From Dichetophora obliterata (lineage: Eukaryota; Arthropoda; Insecta; Diptera; Sciomyzidae): DNA of 64,000 nucleotides. The position numbers were made by a program, and so were the translations under genes. The DNA is taken from assembly GCA_963920525.1 (NCBI GenBank), contig OY986439.1:33425819-33489818 (forward strand), read 5' to 3'. Below the pieces are notes generated by a model. It worked only from the letters and a program-made list of their open reading frames with translations. It did no database searches and was not told the DNA's origin. Of this stretch, positions 12,030-25,077 are shown in pieces; positions within the stretch are counted from its first letter, which is position 1, and each line of letters begins with the position of its first letter.

Positions 12030-12235
12030 TTTTCTGTGTGTACGTTTTTTGTTTTGGCGTAAGGTCGAAAAGAATATTGATAAAAGAATACTGTTTTAAA
12101 GCAGTCACTGTTCGACCTATGTTCGGCTGCTGTTCGGACGGGTGAGATTTATAGTTTCTTTTTAGATCCCGTTCGAACCTTGTTTGGCTCTTGTTCGACA
12201 TATGCTTGGCCTATGTTTAATTATATTTTTTTGGA
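12030..12235 (+). repeat. TTCGACC-rich dispersed repeat, copy 1
   Basis: TCTGTGTGTACGT, GTTTTGGC, ATGTTCGGCTGCTGTTCGGA, CGTTCGA-CCTTGTTTGGC and ATGTTTAATTATATTTTT occur in the same order here and at 13080-13290. The core is a short array of (T)GTTCGRCC-like words. The opposite-strand version (GAACAGCGGTTGAACGAGGGTC) occurs at 11598, hinting at a foldback that also encloses the 157-bp hairpin. Confidence 0.5.
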
Positions 12236-12647
12236 TTGTAAGAACGTGTTTATAAATATTGTTTTCAAATCAGTAATTGACTTAGCGAAATTATATTCTG
12301 TGACATTTTGCCCATTTACGTCGAAGGAGACATACTTCCAAACTCTTGTTTGAACTTTGTTCTTGAATAGATGAATAATGACATTAAAAATATCTCAACC
12401 AAAACCATGTGCCTAAAAAATTACGATTAATTTTAAGTGTAAAATAGTGTCAACAGTTTAATTGGAATTAATTTTTTTTGTTTATAGGTTTTAAACTTCC
12501 TGCAGACAAGCCTTAAGGGCTGCGCGGGATACATAAAAAATTGTAAATATTATTAAAACTTTGAATGAAATAAACTTACTTAAAACAAATCAAAATAGTT
12601 TAAGAATTCACTAGTTAACTTTCAAGAACATTTTTTTTCAACATTAA

Positions 12648-12897
12648 CAGCCCTATTCTGGCAATTTAACAAATTGTTAGCTAGTATTTTGAATATTTCT
12701 ATGTGTTTGTTGTTTTCAATACAAAATTTAAAGCTCAAAAAACAAAATTTTTTTAGTGAAATTGTCAATAACTGAAAAGCAGTTGACAATTTTTATTAAA
12801 ATTTCTTATTTTTGAGCTTCAAATTTCAGAATATTCAAATTTATAGAAATATTCAAAATACTGGTTAACAGTTTGTTAATTTGCCAGAATAGGGCTG
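12648..12897. mobile_element. CAGCCCTATTCTGG-ended MITE, copy A
   Basis: 250 bp. The ends are CAGCCCTATTCTGGCAA and the exact complement. The inverted repeat continues into the interior (ATTGTCAATAACTGAAAAGCAG near the centre) so that most of the element can fold. TTAA flanks both ends. Other copies have flanking TTA/TTA, TAA/TAA or TTT/TTT, which points to 3-bp duplications as in PIF/Harbinger-type elements, although a TTAA preference cannot be excluded. Confidence 0.7.
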
Positions 12898-13079
12898 TTA
12901 ATCAATTTAAATCCTTTGCCAAATTGCAAAAAATGCTAAAAGCGAACGTTTAAGTAAAACGCCATATGGCATAAAAAGTTTTTAAACTTTTTTTTTGGAT
13001 GTAATTAGTACAAGATTTTTAAAATTCTTTTGAATATTGTATTTACCTTTATCTTTAGTGTGGAATGAAACCTTTGAAA

Positions 13080-13290
13080 TCTGTGTGTACGTATTTTTGT
13101 TTTGGCATAGTCTCAAAGGCAAAATGGATAGTAAAATATTATTTTAAAACAGGCAATGTTTGACCCATGTTCGGCTGCTGTTCGGATGAGTGAGCTTTTT
13201 ATTTTTCGATTACGTTCGACCCTTGTTTGGCCAGTCGGCCCTTGTTCGACCGCTGTTCGGCCAATGTTTGATTATATTTTTACTCGAATC
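13080..13290 (+). repeat. TTCGACC-rich dispersed repeat, copy 2
   Basis: Same order of blocks as 12030-12235 with an expanded GTTCGACC/GTTCGGCC array (about five words between 13160 and 13265). Overlapping short frames on both strands translate the array and are not genes. Confidence 0.5.
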
Positions 13291-13299
13291 GTGCTGTGT

Positions 13300-15096
13300 T
13301 GTATTTCTGATAGATTTTTTCAAAAGGTGCATGCCAGATTGTATTGAAAGTGAACGTTTATTTTTATATAGTTGGAATTTGTATAATAATTTTTGTATAT
13401 TTAATATTTTCTCGTCTAAGATTCGATTAAAAAAAATTTTATAAATACCCATAAAATTAAGAAAAAATACGATAAGGGTTCTTTATATTCTGTTAGCATA
13501 ATAATATATTTCAATTCTGGTAACTTTAGAGATAGTAATTCATTCCCTTAAAATCAATAGTAAAATTTGAAATTTTCAAAATATTTCATCGAATTCAAAT
13601 ATTTTTAAATATTTTAGTCAAACTAATAATCAAAAATGTTCTAAGAAAATATATATCTATTCTATCTAACCTTTGGAATGCTCACTCATTGACAAAACTG
13701 AGGTATGCTGTTATGCATTGAGACGACCTTATGTTAGTATATTTGCTTAAAGTAAACCACCTTATAATAGCTTAAAACCTGAAACTCAAAACCAATTATT
13801 TTAGTATGGCTTATAAAAAAAAAAATTACTTAAAATTTAGAATATTTAAAAAATACGCAATGCAAGAGCAAATGCAAGACATCGTGAAGCTTCTTTGTTT
13901 ATTTTTTAAATTTCGTAAGAAATTTTTTATAGACACATTTTATAACAGTAATAATTTTTAATATTTGAAGGCACCATAACAAATTTTATCAATTTAAACA
14001 TACAAAATTTCTAAGAAATGTTCCACCCAAATTTATCAAAATTCGTTAATATAGCTATAATTGAAAATATGCACTCACTTTTCTTCGAAATTTTTTCCTC
14101 AAGATATTATTATAAATATTGCAAATAAAATGCAAATACTTGGAGTTCTTAATGATATTCAGCATTTACTGGAAGATTTTAAAAGTTTTGCTCCTTGATT
14201 GGAGATTGCATAAAGATTGCAAGGTTTGCCAAGCGCAAAGGCAGGTGGCTTTTTTAATTTCTTTGAGTAACGAATTCGGCGTAACACTTAGCTTTAAACA
14301 GTTTGGGTCCCGACAGGCGATACAATAACAACAACAATATTGAAAATTTATATTATAACACAATGTCTTGCGATGAACAGGCGCGCACGCGATTTGCTTG
14401 AAATACCGCAGACAAGGCAAGTATTTAAATCTTAGTCCGTACCGTTGCTTGGCCAAAAACGTAATGCCAATCAATGGCGACAATAAGCGAATTTAAAACA
14501 AAATCAATTCAATGATTACCTCAAAGATATGGAGGACACACATCAATAAAGAAATAAATTTTCTTAACGGTTTCTTGTGCTATTGTTTTCTTCTTTTTGC
14601 TGCTTTGTTTGTCTTAACTTTACTTAAATTTATTTGCTTAAATGTCCGGCTTGTTTCAACTGATTTCATTTGAGCCATCCAAAGGAAGCACTTGAGATAA
14701 AGTTGCTGACACTTTAGCTGGCTGTGATAAGCAAAGTTCGAGGTGCTTATGTATAAGTATGGGAAAATATTAAAATTAATTATGACGAAATATTGCTGAA
14801 ACAAGAAAATAAATATAAAAAAATTATGGTAAGAAAAGGGGGCGGAGGAGGAGGCTAGTAATCGTGATGATTATTAGAAATGAAGGCAAGACACGCTTTG
14901 CTTGAGTGTATGTGGGCAATATACATACACTTAAAATGTAGCTAGACACAATCTACGAAAAGTTTCATTAATGCCGCAATTGGACTCAAAAAATCCCAAA
15001 ATGATTAAAAAGATTAGATTATTAAAACCAATACGTAATTTTTTTATACAAATATGACATGCATTCTAAGGGACACTGCTTATAGAATACATTTTA
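13300..15096. other. AT-rich region without a recognisable gene
   Basis: Short frames at 14119-14804 were examined. None shows a domain, a convincing start or splice context. CAACAACAACAA near 14326 is a small microsatellite. The block 14360-14480 is somewhat GC-richer and unique within the window, so it is the likeliest part to be non-repeat host sequence, but no function can be suggested. Confidence 0.3.
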
Positions 15097-15615
15097 TAGA
15101 TCCAATTGTGCTTCTTCTTAGCCTTATCGAAAAGCTCTTTCAAGAGGCATTCTCATAAGCTACTTCTGGAAGGCATTCAAAAAGCATTTAAATTCAATAA
15201 AAAAAAGTACAATAAAAGAAAAAAAAAATTATAAATATTAATTTATATTTTCCGTGGGATTTTTTAAACCCCCAAACAAAAGCCAACCACTTCTTACGTC
15301 CATTGAAAAATAGGACAAGGGATATTTTACGTGAGATTTCTTTACCCGCCCCCCACCCCTCCCCTTAACACAAAAACCATTCCATTCTATGGAATGCCTT
15401 CTTAAAGTTCTACTGAAAAACACATACTAGAATCCTTTCATTGAGGGACTCAAAGAAATCTTCCTTTGGAAAATTCTGGAAGGACATCTAGAGAAGACTA
15501 AAGAAAGCATTCCTCCCAATGAAAGAATGCCTTCTGGGTATAAAAGTGGAAGGAATGGAATTCAAGACTTTCCCTTCCACTTTACGTTCTTTTGAAATCA
15601 CTTTTTTGCGGGGAT
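15097..15615 (+). repeat. Dispersed repeat with GGCATTC motifs, copy 1
   Basis: Starts AGATCCAATTGTGCTTCTT and ends in CACTTTTTTGCGGGGAT. The same order of blocks (AGCTCTTTCAAG, GGCATT, TTTTCCGTGGGATTTT, AACCCCCAAA, AAAACCATTNCATTC, GAAAGCATTCCTCCCAATG, GAATGCCTTCTGGGTAT) is found at 18126-18752. It is non-coding, with no terminal inverted repeat visible. Its 3' end was the insertion site of the foldback at 15616. Confidence 0.6.
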
Positions 15616-16767
15616 AAGAGATATAAAATCGACATTCATATTCAGAATTTTAAGTAAATCTGAATAACTAAATTCAGATTTATAAATAACATTTTTAATT
15701 CACATTCATTTTTAAAGAAATGATTAATTATTCATTTCAATTATTCATTTTCGTTATTCAGAATAAAAAATCATTTTTTTTTTATCCTTTGAATGCTATT
15801 CACAAAGAATGCAATTCACAAAGAATTTCCGAATTTTCAATCATTCTTTTTTTATTCATTATTAATTTTTTATTCGTTATTAATTTTTTATTCATTATTC
15901 TTTTGTTATTCATTATTCATTTTTTATTCATTATTCATTTTTTATTCATTTTTTATTCTTTATTCATTTTTTATTCATTATTAATTTTTCTTCATTATTA
16001 TTTTTTATTCATTATTAATTTTTTATTCATTATTAATTTTTTATTCTTTATTAATTTTTTATTTATGGCTTGGGACCAAAATGAATAAAAAATTAATTGA
16101 ATAAAGAATAAAAAATGAATAATGAACAAATTAATAATGAATAAAAAATGAATAGTGATTAAAAAATTAATAACGTATAGTAAATGAATAATGAATAAAA
16201 AATGAATACTGAATAAAAAAATACTGAATAACAAATGAATACTTAATAGAAAATGAATAATGAATAAAAAATTAATATTGAATAACTAATGAATAATGAA
16301 TAAAAAATTAATAATGATTAAAAAATGAATAACGTATAGTAAATGAATAATGAATAAAAAATTAATAATGAATAAAAAAAAAATAATGAATGACAAATGA
16401 ATATTTAATAGAAAATAAATAATGAATAAAAACTGAATAATGAATAACAATAGAATAATGAATAAAAAATAAATAACGAATAAAAAAATTAATAATGAAT
16501 AAAAAAAGAATAACTTGAAATTCTGAAATTCTTTGTGAATGGCATTCAAATGAATAAAAAAAATAATGATTCATTATTCAGAATAACGAAAATTAATAAT
16601 TGAAATGAATAATTAATAATTTTTTTAAAAATGAATGTGAATTAAAAATTTTATTTATAAATCAATTTTGCATTCATTGAATGCATTCTTATTTCGTTAT
16701 TAACTGATTCACTTTTTTTGTGAATAAAATCAAACTGAATGCATTCTTTTACAGCTCTGGCTGGGAT
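15608..16767. mobile_element. AT-rich foldback element with hAT-like ends, copy 1
   Basis: The element proper is 15616-16759. Flanking octamers GCGGGGAT and GCTGGGAT match at 7 of 8. The right end reads TACAGCTCTG; the left end is a decayed relative. The body is a tandem array of TTATTCATTATTAATTTTT on the left and its complement AATGAATAATGAATAAAAA on the right, meeting near 16075, so the entire 1.1 kb is one degenerate hairpin. Hydrophobic FLFIIHFLF-type frames on both strands are translations of the array, not membrane proteins. Confidence 0.65.
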
Positions 16768-17034
16768 GTAGCCAATCACATGTGAAGCTACTAGCTGCAT
16801 AGTGCTCCTAGTTATTATAAATTGAAATAGCAAATTTGGATTAGTTTTTGCTGAAATGTAGCATATTTATGAAGTGAAAGAATTATTAACATTTCATTAA
16901 ATTGAAAAATTACCACCATCTGGAGATTTGAACCTCGGCCGCGTGAGTGTAAGTGCATCATGGGCTTATACATTCGACCATAGCAGTTGTTAACCAATCG
17001 TCGCCTAATTTTCTTCATTAAGAATAAACGTGTG

Positions 17035-17330
17035 CTCGTGTGCTTAGAAGAAATTTGTTTGAATTTAGTAAAAATTTGCTATTTGAGTTTATAATAACTA
17101 AGCAAATATTTGCTTGAATTAAGCAGAAATTTGCTTTTACATTTTATAATAACTTAGAAAAATTTTGCTTGAATTTAATCAAAATTTGGCTTTTACCTAA
17201 ATAGATGAGGAGCGATTTCAATTTAGCAATCTTTTTCTCAAATCACATCGTGATTGAGCACAGTTTTGCTGATTTGCTTTTAAGCAAAACATTTGCTTGA
17301 TTTAAGCAAATTAATTTTTTCCGTGTATAA
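17035..17330. repeat. AAATTTGCTTGAATTAAGCA repeat block (partial foldback relative)
   Basis: At least four alternating copies of TTTGCTTGAATT and its complement occur, ending in TTTTTTCCGTGTATAAG, the complement of the end motif seen near 5188 and 8887. It appears to be a short or truncated member of that family. Confidence 0.45.
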
Positions 17331-17576
17331 GAAAATTTTAAAAGTATGCTTATTTAATTTTTATATTTTTTTTATAAAATAATTTTTATTTTAAATACAC
17401 TTTTAAAAAAAGTATTTTCCCAATTATATTAATAAGTATCTATTGCATATATAACACAGTACGACAAAATCAAATTTTTTTGAGTACACATGAGAAATGT
17501 TAACAGAATATGAAAATAGGCTTAAAATAAAGAAATATATGTCTCGGAGTTTTACTGTAGCACGTCAGAATTTAGA

Positions 17577-18108
17577 GAAAATCGATTTTTAAGCTTCGAT
17601 GGACCGTGGAGGTTCACTTGTAATGTAAAACTATTATAAAAATTTCTATAAAAACAGAATGGGTGAACCGATTTTAATGTTTGAGCCAGTTTTGAAAAGG
17701 GAATTAAATTTGAATTTTAAAAAAAAAAAACAATTTTTTCTCTGCTAGATGGCGCTTTAATTTTCATATCAATTTAAAAAATAACCAAAAATGTAATGAA
17801 ATGTAATGTAAATGTATGTGCTAGCGAAGCACATTCTACTTTAGTTATTGGATTTCAAATTAACAACATTGTATTTTAAATGAATTTCGTACATTTTTGG
17901 TTATTTTTTAAATTTACATGAAAATTAAAGCGCCATCTAGCGGAGAAAAAATCGTTTTTTTATAAAAAAAAAAATCCAAATTTAATTCCCTTTTCAAAAC
18001 TGGCTCAAGCATTAAAATCGGTTCACCCATTCTGTTTTTATAGAAATTTTTATAATAGTATTACATTTCAAGTGAACCTCCACGGTCCTTCGAAGCTTAA
18101 AAATCGAT
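17577..18108. mobile_element. 540-bp hairpin element with ~220-bp arms
   Basis: Left arm (from AAAATCGATTTTTAAGCTTCG) and right arm (ending CGAAGCTTAAAAATCGATTTTT) are complementary for about 220 bp, through GACCGTGGAGGTTCACTTG, AGAATGGGTGAACCGATTTT, TGAGCCAGTTTTGAAAAGGG and AGATGGCGCTTTAATTTTCAT. They are separated by about 100 bp of loop. Arm divergence is low, so it is likely recent. It is non-coding. Confidence 0.7.
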
Positions 18109-18125
18109 TTTTCAGAAGAAATTAT

Positions 18126-18752
18126 ATAGATCCCGTTGTGCTTCTTATTAGCCTTATAGAGAAGCTCTTTCAAGTGGCATTTTCATAAACTGAAAAGGCA
18201 TTCAAAAGGCATTCTGAAAGGCATTCAAAAAGGATTTACATTAAATTTGAGTAAAAAAATTATATATAATAATAATATATATTGTAGATATTTTCCGTGG
18301 GATTTTGTAAACCCCCAAAAAAACCCAACCACTTCTACATCCAACACCCAAATACCATGAAAATCGGGAAAAGGGATTTTTTATGTGGAATATTTTAAAC
18401 TCCAGCAACTTCCTACTTCTAACATCAAAATCTCAAGAAAATCGGGAAAAGGGATATTTTCCGTGGGGTTTTTGCAAATCCCCCCAACCACAAAAACCAT
18501 TACATTCCATGAAATTTCTTCTTAAAGTTCTCCATGGAAAACACCTACTAACACCCTTTCATTGAAGGACTCAAAGAAATCTTCCATTAAAATCTTCTGG
18601 AAGCACTTCTATAGAAGACTAAGGAAAGCATTCCTCCCAATGACATGCTTATGTCAAAAGAATGCCTTCTGGGTATGAAAGTGGAAGGGATGGAATTCAA
18701 GACTTTCTCTTTCACTTTACCTTCTTTTGGATGCACTTTTTTGCTGGGGTAT
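18126..18752 (+). repeat. Dispersed repeat with GGCATTC motifs, copy 2
   Basis: Same unit as 15097-15615, slightly longer, ending CACTTTTTTGCTGGGGTAT. Because this copy is uninterrupted at its 3' end, it shows what the target of the foldback at 15616 looked like before insertion. Confidence 0.6.
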
Positions 18753-19048
18753 ATTAGGGTGTCCCAAAAAAAATCGTGTTTGATTTCCGCGGTTTTTCCA
18801 TTTCCATTTGACCTTGGAAACACCTTTGGAAAGCTTTTAACCATTATCTTTTAAGCAAAATGGTTAAAAAAAGTGTTCCCTCAAATTTTATCTGATACGA
18901 CATATCCAAATTTCATTTTCTCTGCGTACAATATGGATATCAAAACTTTTGCTTTTTTTTCACTTTTAAGGGAGGTTTTAGGCGATTAAAAAAAAATCAT
19001 ATTTTAAAAGATGTTTTTAAAAAGTTTATAATATCGTCGCTTGAGAAA

Positions 19049-19262
19049 TAAATGTCGTATGAGAAAATTTTCACTTTTGAGATTATTGAGAAAAAGGGCT
19101 ATAAATTCTAAAAAAATAGCGGTAAGAACACAAAAATTTCGTAATCTATAGTGAAATGTGTCTACAAATAGGCCAGAAATTCTGAAGAAAATGACTCCGC
19201 TAGATTTTGAATTATAGCCCCTTTTTCTCAATAATCTCAAAAGTAAAAATTTTCACATACTC
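19049..19262. repeat. ~210-bp inverted repeat
   Basis: GAAAATTTTCACTTTTGAGA... and ...TCTCAAAAGTAAAAATTTTC form about 60-bp arms (shared ATTATTGAGAAAAAGGGGCTATAA core) around a ~90-bp loop. It is probably a MITE; no target duplication is clear. The rest of 18760-19910 holds no gene. Confidence 0.5.
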
Positions 19263-19911
19263 AATATAAAAAAAAAATTACTTTGCATTTTGATTTCACA
19301 TTATCAGTTTAAGTAAAAAAAATGTTGTTTTTTACTCGTATTCACCAACTACACTAAGAATTGGAACATTTTTTACATAGGGTTGAAAGATGAATTGGAC
19401 AAACATGGGAATCGCATTTACTACATCGCGTTCTGTGGAGATTTGCACTTGATTGATACTGACAAAAAAATTGACAGTTTTAGTTTTTACCTTTTCTTTG
19501 CGTTATATTCTTAGCATAGTGTCTATTTGACACTGAACGTCGTTTGAGTGAAATTTTTTGTACAGCTTAACAACGACATCTTTTGGAATTTTTTCTTTGG
19601 TAAAATATAAATTAACTCATGATTTTTCCCAAGTTTATTTGAAATAAAAATAAATAAGGTTTTCTTTTTAAAAGTTGTGTCAAATTGACACTAAAAGCGT
19701 TTAAAGGTTAAGTAAAGGAGTGTTTATGGAAAACGTTAGGTTTTTAGCTCATAACTTTTGATAAACTGTATAATATGTAAACATAATATGAAAAGCTTAT
19801 CAAATAAGCTAAATTTTTGCTAAGTAACTATGTTAATTTAGCCAATCAGAAAAATTTGTACGATCAAATTTATTGATGGGTTAATTTTTTGTCCAAAAAA
19901 AAAATGTGTAC

Positions 19912-20456
19912 GCGGTTGTGGGGTACTTCAAAAAATTCACTAAAAATAAGAAAATATGAAGAAAAACCACAAAAAATACGAAAAATAACAAAATTTATTA
20001 ATTTTAGAATCCATCAATGGTAAATGCGTAAAAATGCCAGAAAGCACAATTTAAATATTATATGTTGACAAAAACGTGGATATTTGACAGTTTGAAAGTC
20101 AAACGCATACTTTAAATGCAAAAAACAAGGTGTCCCACAACCAGTTGCATGAGGTATCCCACAACTGGGACTAGGAAACATCGAATTTGCCATATCGATT
20201 GTGACTGGCAAAACTGTATGGTGAACATATATTGCCAGAAATTCAATGAAAACACTGCATTAATAATGCATAACACTTCTTTTTAAATAAATTCACTTCA
20301 ACTTATCGCACTCTCAAAAAATTCAAAAGTTATTATGTGTTGATTTGCTTAGATTTTTTTCACTTCGGTGTTAGCAAAATAACTGAGTGCTGTCAAACTA
20401 CAAAATTGACCACACTCAAATTCACGATATTTGCTTTCAGTCAAAAAATACGAAGG
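19912..20456 (+). repeat. ~550-bp direct repeat, copy 1 (pair at 21943-22530)
   Basis: Shares long blocks in order with 21943-22530: AGAAAATATGAAGAAAAACC, ACAAAAAATACGAAAAATAA, GGTGTCCCACAACCAGTT, AAACTGTATGGTGAACATAT and CTGTCAAACTACAAAATTGAC. The word GTGTCCCACAACC recurs several times. It is non-coding; the copies are about 2 kb apart in the same orientation. Confidence 0.65.
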
Positions 20457-20928
20457 GTGTCCCACAACCGGAGACACTCCCCTATATAGATAGATATTTC
20501 TTGGCAAAAGTGTATGTTTTATAAAACTTCTTAAACGTTCGTTTTTTAATTGTCTATCAATCTGTCGTTCCGGATTTTAATGTTACCAATAAAAAAATAT
20601 CACCCAAGGAATTCTTCTAAAAATAAAAATGAAAAATCACCCAAATGAAAAATGCCTCAAAAATTGAATGAACAATGGCAAAAAATCAAATTTCACAAAA
20701 AAAAATCGTGAGTCCAAAAAATTTAAAAAAAAGTATACAAAAAAAAAAGAAAAAAGTTCCAAAAATAAAAAACGAACTTTTAACAAAAAAAAAAAAAAAC
20801 CAAAACTTATCAAACATTTTAAAAACATTGCAGTATAGGCGAAATAGGTTTTTATGCTCTCTTTGATTTTTTTATTAATCAAAATAAAAATAAACGGAAA
20901 TATTTGAAGAAAAAAATTTTTGTTCTTA

Positions 20929-21193
20929 CAGCCCTATTCTGGCAAATTAAAAAAAATTGTTAACCAGTATTTTGAATAATTCTATGTTTTTGTTGTTTTC
21001 AAACAAAATTTAAAGCTCAAAAAACAAAATTTTTTAATGAAATTGTCAATAACTGAAAAGCAGTTGACAATTTTTATGAAAATTTGTTATTTTTGAGCTT
21101 CAAATTTTGTTTTGAAGTAAAAAAATTACAACAAACACATAGAAATATTCAAAATACTGGTTAACAATTTGTTCATTTGCCAGAATAGGGCTG
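20929..21193. mobile_element. CAGCCCTATTCTGG-ended MITE, copy B
   Basis: 265 bp. The ends are CAGCCCTATTCTGGCAAA and the complement of CAGCCCTATTCTGGCAAATG. TTA flanks both sides. It has the same interior as copy A, including AATAACTGAAAAGCAGTTGA. Confidence 0.7.
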
Positions 21194-21942
21194 TTAGTCT
21201 TGATTAAATAGTATGAAACAATCACGATCGCGGTCGAGGTCATAACGAGGTTGCGGTATGCGCAATTGCCTCCTATCAGAGTTACCTGAATGCAACAGGC
21301 TTTGAGGAAATGATACCCTTTGTCCTCATGTTTTACCAAACTTTTAAATATTGCCCAAATATAAAAAAAAACGAAAAATCACAAAAATCACAAAAATCGC
21401 CCAAGACTCAAATATTACATATCGCTCAAAAAATTAAGCGAATTTTCCTATGAAACACAAAAGAATTAAACGAAATTTTTCCCAAAAAAGTGGCAAAATC
21501 ACATTTTTTTTAATATGAAAAATTATCATTAAAATAAAAATTTTGTATGACGAAATTTTGGATGATTTTTTTTTTTTGGCTGATTTTTCTACCACCTTTT
21601 ATATTCGAACCTAATGGCCAAAAAACTTGAGTTAAATAGTGCGATTTTGATATATAATTAAAAACTGAACATTTTTAGGTTCAATCACACGAATTTTCAA
21701 TCACACGAATTTATTGAGCTTTTTTTTCAATTTAAAAAACTTGTTTTTTAGTAACAATTTACTTTTCTAGTACAACAATTGTGAGGAAATTGTGAAAACG
21801 AAAATCAAAAATCTTGTCCAACACATTGGTAGATGATAGTTCAAAAGCGAATATTTTTTAAAATACATGTTTCGCTATCTCAAGTTCTACAACGAGAAAA
21901 TAAATTTTTAGGTGTAACAGTAGGGTCTTGCCCCTCAATGCG

Positions 21943-22530
21943 GTTGCTACCTCGAAAAATTTACTAAAAATTAGAAAATATGAAGAAAAACCACAAAAAA
22001 TACGAAAAATAACAAAATTTATTCATTTTAGAAGCCATCAATGGCACAAAAAACAACAGAAAATGGCACTTCTTTCATTATATTAATCATTTTAGTTCAA
22101 AAACGTTGATATTTGACAGTTTGTAAGTCGAACGCATACTTTAAATGCAAAAAACAAGGTGTCCCACAACCAGTTACATGAGGTGTCCCACAAATGGAAA
22201 TGGAAGCCATATCGAAAGAGACGGGAAAAACTGTATGGTGAACATATTTTTACAGAAATTTATGTTTCATCACAAAATTAAATGAAAATACTGCATTAAT
22301 TATCCATAACACTTCTTTTTAAATTAATTCACTTCAATTTATCACACTCGTAAAAACTGCAAAAGTTACTATGTGTTGATTTTTTTAGATTTTTTTTTTG
22401 TCAATGCTCACAACAAGCAAGCAAATGCGTGTATTCATTTCGCTGTTAGCAAAATAACTGAGTACTGTCAAACTACAAAATTGACAATACTCAAATTTAC
22501 AATATTGGCTTTCTGTCAACAAATACGGAC
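21943..22530 (+). repeat. ~550-bp direct repeat, copy 2
   Basis: Second copy of 19912-20456, diverged by substitutions and small indels. Short frames on both strands at 22373-22630 lie in its 3' part and have no recognisable domain. Confidence 0.65.
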
Positions 22531-22569
22531 CATTTTTGTCAAATTTTCCATTTGGGCGACTCAAATAAA

Positions 22570-23934
22570 TAAGTATTCTTATTACATACAATGTCAATTG
22601 ATATGCACCAATTTTAACAAGATAATTTAAATTTTTTTCACTTAGTTCAGAACTTCCGTACAGTGCAGAGAAAGGGTTTAAAAAGTGCCGAATTCATTTT
22701 GGTGTATGTTACTACTTTTTTAAATTTGTTTTACGCTATTTGAATATTTGAGTTATTTGATTTTAACACTTTCGTTGTAGTGTTACTTATATCAGTAAAT
22801 TGGCCATATCTGCTGATAACGATGTCTTTTTTCTTGCAAGCACACACACACTCACTTTATTTTGCCATTCATTCATTCACACTTCCATGCTAGATTGTAG
22901 CGAAAAAATTTTATAACCAAAGCAAAATAAACATAAATAAATCAGAGTTAAGTTTAATTAGCCGTTGTAGCAACAACAACCATAACAACAACATGGGACG
23001 AATTCAGCTACAACAACAATAACCAAGACCATCAACGGTAATAACAATAATATTTATAGTACCTAATAATCGGCCACAATTCACAACCACCGATGGAATT
23101 GTTAATCGCTAAATATTGAATAATAAATGTCAAAATCAATTATTAACGTGAGCGACGATATTGATACGTCGTGATCAATAATAAATAAATTATATGTAGA
23201 ATCAGTTTAACGTGATGAAAAGATTTTACAAGGGTAAGCAAAATGTTGAAGCGTCATATAAGGTTCAGTGCGTCTGGGTGGTCGGTCAGTCGAATGATTC
23301 TATTGTTTTAGCCTAGAAATGCGAGTAGGTGATCATTAAGAAGTGATTTGAGACACACAACAGAACGACGTATTCCAACTTTTAAAATACTCTTTTGAAA
23401 ACCACTGGTTCTGAAGTTATCGAAATGCTTTATCACAGACACGTTTCTTATAAATATAACTACTGAAAAAAAATAAAAAATATAAATAAGTGAAAAGTAG
23501 AAACGTGCATTTATTGTCTTAAGTAAATATAATAATGCCGATTATTCCTTGTTTTAAACTGAACTGAGTGCATAGACAATATCAAATTTAAGCTCTATCG
23601 TAAAGATACCTTGGCCAACAGACAATGATAATTAAAGCAGCAAGCAGTGATAATAAAGAGACTAGTTATTTAATAGCAATCTATTCAAATGCCAATGTTA
23701 TGAGCCAAATATCTATTGAAAAAACCCAAGTCTAAAAATAAAAAAATTTTATTATACCTGCTATGGTATTGCTCTTGTACTCACTTCCCTTTATCAAATC
23801 TTATCATTTGAAAAACATACTCTTGAAATTTGCAATTCGAATGGTAATTCGGAAATAAACTGTTTAATTTTGCACTTATTGCGGTTGAATTAATTTCACT
23901 CCAAAATGTCTCTCAGCACAGTGACACACGCTCA
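22570..23934. other. AT-rich region without a recognisable gene
   Basis: No domain-bearing frame. Contains CAACAACAAC microsatellites (22970-23030) and an ACACACAC tract near 22845. The stretch 22960-23350 is free of repeats shared with the rest of the window and may be host sequence. Confidence 0.3.
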
Positions 23935-24411
23935 CGACGCACAGTGTTTCGAATGGCCTAGTTAGACGGAGATAAATCTGTAACTCGTATTTGAGGGCAC
24001 AGAATTACTCAAAATTTAGGATTTAGGCTATTGAGTGGCATTTCTTTCTCACATTAAAATTCCACATCGAATGTCAGTTACACAAAATTTGTATGGGAAA
24101 ATGAGCTTTTTCGCTTACCTGCATTGAAATTTTCACACTTTCTTAAAAAATGACATAACTCCTGAACGAAAAGCCGTTGAACACTTTTTGTAAACGTTAC
24201 AGTGTTTATATTAATTTTTAGCACAGCAACAACTATTTCATCTATTTTTTATATATATTGTTTGTATACATAAAAAATATTTTTTTTAAGGTAAAATTTT
24301 GTTTTATTTTTAATTATTTTGGAAAATCTAGCTTTGTCTATGTCTTGCAATTTTTATATTTATAAAGTTGTGGTGCTTTTTTTAATTTTTATCTTTTTCG
24401 TGTAGTACTAA

Positions 24412-24952
24412 CAGCCCAATTCTGGCAGCTAACTAAGCTCACCACATTAACAAAATAGTTAATATTAACAATTTTTTAAGGTTTCGTATTCTGCTGCAAA
24501 TTTAAAAGGTCTTTTCCTTACAATTTTGTTAATAACAGAAAGAGTCTTAACAACGAATGAAATGTATATGCTTAGATAGAAAATTGTTGTGAAAATAATA
24601 AAAAAATACAAATTATAATATAATATTGACTTTAAATACACTAAACTGAAAAATAGAAGAATTTTTTACTTATTTTAAGTGTTGATAATAAAATCTTTCA
24701 GCAGCCGTGGCAAATTTTACAAACGCTTGCAAAGTCACAAGCTGCACTCGAATCATCTGTTTATATAGCGCATCTCTTCTTTCAATAGGCATATCGATTT
24801 TCACCATGCATGGTGAACTTTAAAACCTTTTTAAGCTTTTATGTTGTCAATGATTTTTAAGAATACCAACATTTACATAACATAACATAACAATCAGCTT
24901 AACAAGAGCTCCTTAACTATTTCTTGTTAAGCTAACAACCAGAATAGGGCTG
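24412..24952. mobile_element. CAGCCCAATTCTGG-ended MITE, copy D
   Basis: 541 bp. The left end is CAGCCCAATTCTGGCAGC and the right end is the complement of CAGCCCTATTCTGG. TAA flanks both ends. The inverted repeat continues for about 60 bp with TTAACAA-rich words. It has no frame of note. Confidence 0.6.
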
Positions 24953-25077
24953 TAAATTGCAAACTCCATGCAAATCGCATTTAAAAATGGTTTTTTCTGC
25001 ATGACAAGCACCTGTTATGTAATTTACCATAGTGCTATGAAGTAAACTAATGAATTTTGTCTTTACAAAAACATTTT

